Positions 12,861-12,866 of a DNA stretch of 12,866 nt are shown here, in pieces. Source of the stretch: Smithella sp. GTDB lineage: Bacteria > Desulfobacterota > Syntrophia > Syntrophales > Smithellaceae. Under the pieces are notes generated by a model. The model ran no database searches and had not been told where the DNA came from. It saw only the letters and a list, made by a program, of their open reading frames with translations. The translations under genes and the position numbers were made by a program. The stretch lies in assembly GCA_012797505.1 (NCBI GenBank), contig JAAZOZ010000052.1, positions 1 to 12,866 on the forward strand, given 5' to 3'. Position 1 is the first letter of the stretch, and each line of letters starts with the position of its first letter.

Positions 12861-12866
12861 GTAAAA

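Overview
The window looks like a chromosomal stretch of an anaerobic Desulfobacterota ('deltaproteobacterial') genome, perhaps a Syntrophia-like lineage. This lineage call is an inference from gene content: acyl-CoA and aromatic-acid type enzymes (tandem FMN oxidoreductases, a MaoC hydratase, a crotonase-fold isomerase), a Geobacter-type citramalate synthase and an E/G-type ribonuclease. Coding density is high and G+C is above 50%. I see no insertion sequence, integrase, CRISPR array or phage gene, so this is ordinary core or near-core DNA with one well-developed regulatory region.

Layout. (1) 76-2654, plus strand: two tandem FMN-dependent nitronate-monooxygenase/FabK-like oxidoreductases overlapping by ATGA, then a MaoC-type (R)-hydratase. 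A strong hairpin follows in the convergent gap. (2) 8252 down to 2745, minus strand: a sigma70-like promoter (TTGACA-17-TATTAT), an isoleucine-rich leader peptide and an intrinsic terminator precede cimA (citramalate synthase). A YciO/Sua5-family protein, an RNase G/E and a metallo-beta-lactamase-fold hydrolase follow in the same direction, with gaps of 89, 96 and 64 bases. (3) 8351-11139, plus strand: a CPA2 (Kef-type) antiporter with an RCK module, followed 26 bases later by an enoyl-CoA isomerase-like crotonase. (4) 12131 down to 11136, minus strand: a short MgtE-like protein with two CBS domains and no N domain. Its stop codon shares the palindrome TTAA with the stop of the converging crotonase. 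(5) 12282-12698, plus strand: a small protein of unknown function. (6) 12784-12860: tRNA-Arg(ACG) with an encoded CCA end.

The most interesting part is 8053-8252. The leader reading frame has two blocks of three isoleucine codons. It is followed by a 12-bp terminator stem with a seven-U tract ending 19 bases before the cimA start codon. A competing 11-base antiterminator pairing can be drawn between the end of the leader frame and the 5' arm of the terminator. CimA makes citramalate from pyruvate and acetyl-CoA, the threonine-independent route to 2-oxobutyrate and isoleucine. A leader that reads isoleucine but contains no threonine codon therefore fits the pathway exactly. If read-through continues down the operon, isoleucine supply would also influence expression of the YciO-like protein, the RNase and the hydrolase. 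No other system in the window looked novel; the remaining findings are active-site departures, an unusual RNase tail and an unassigned small protein.
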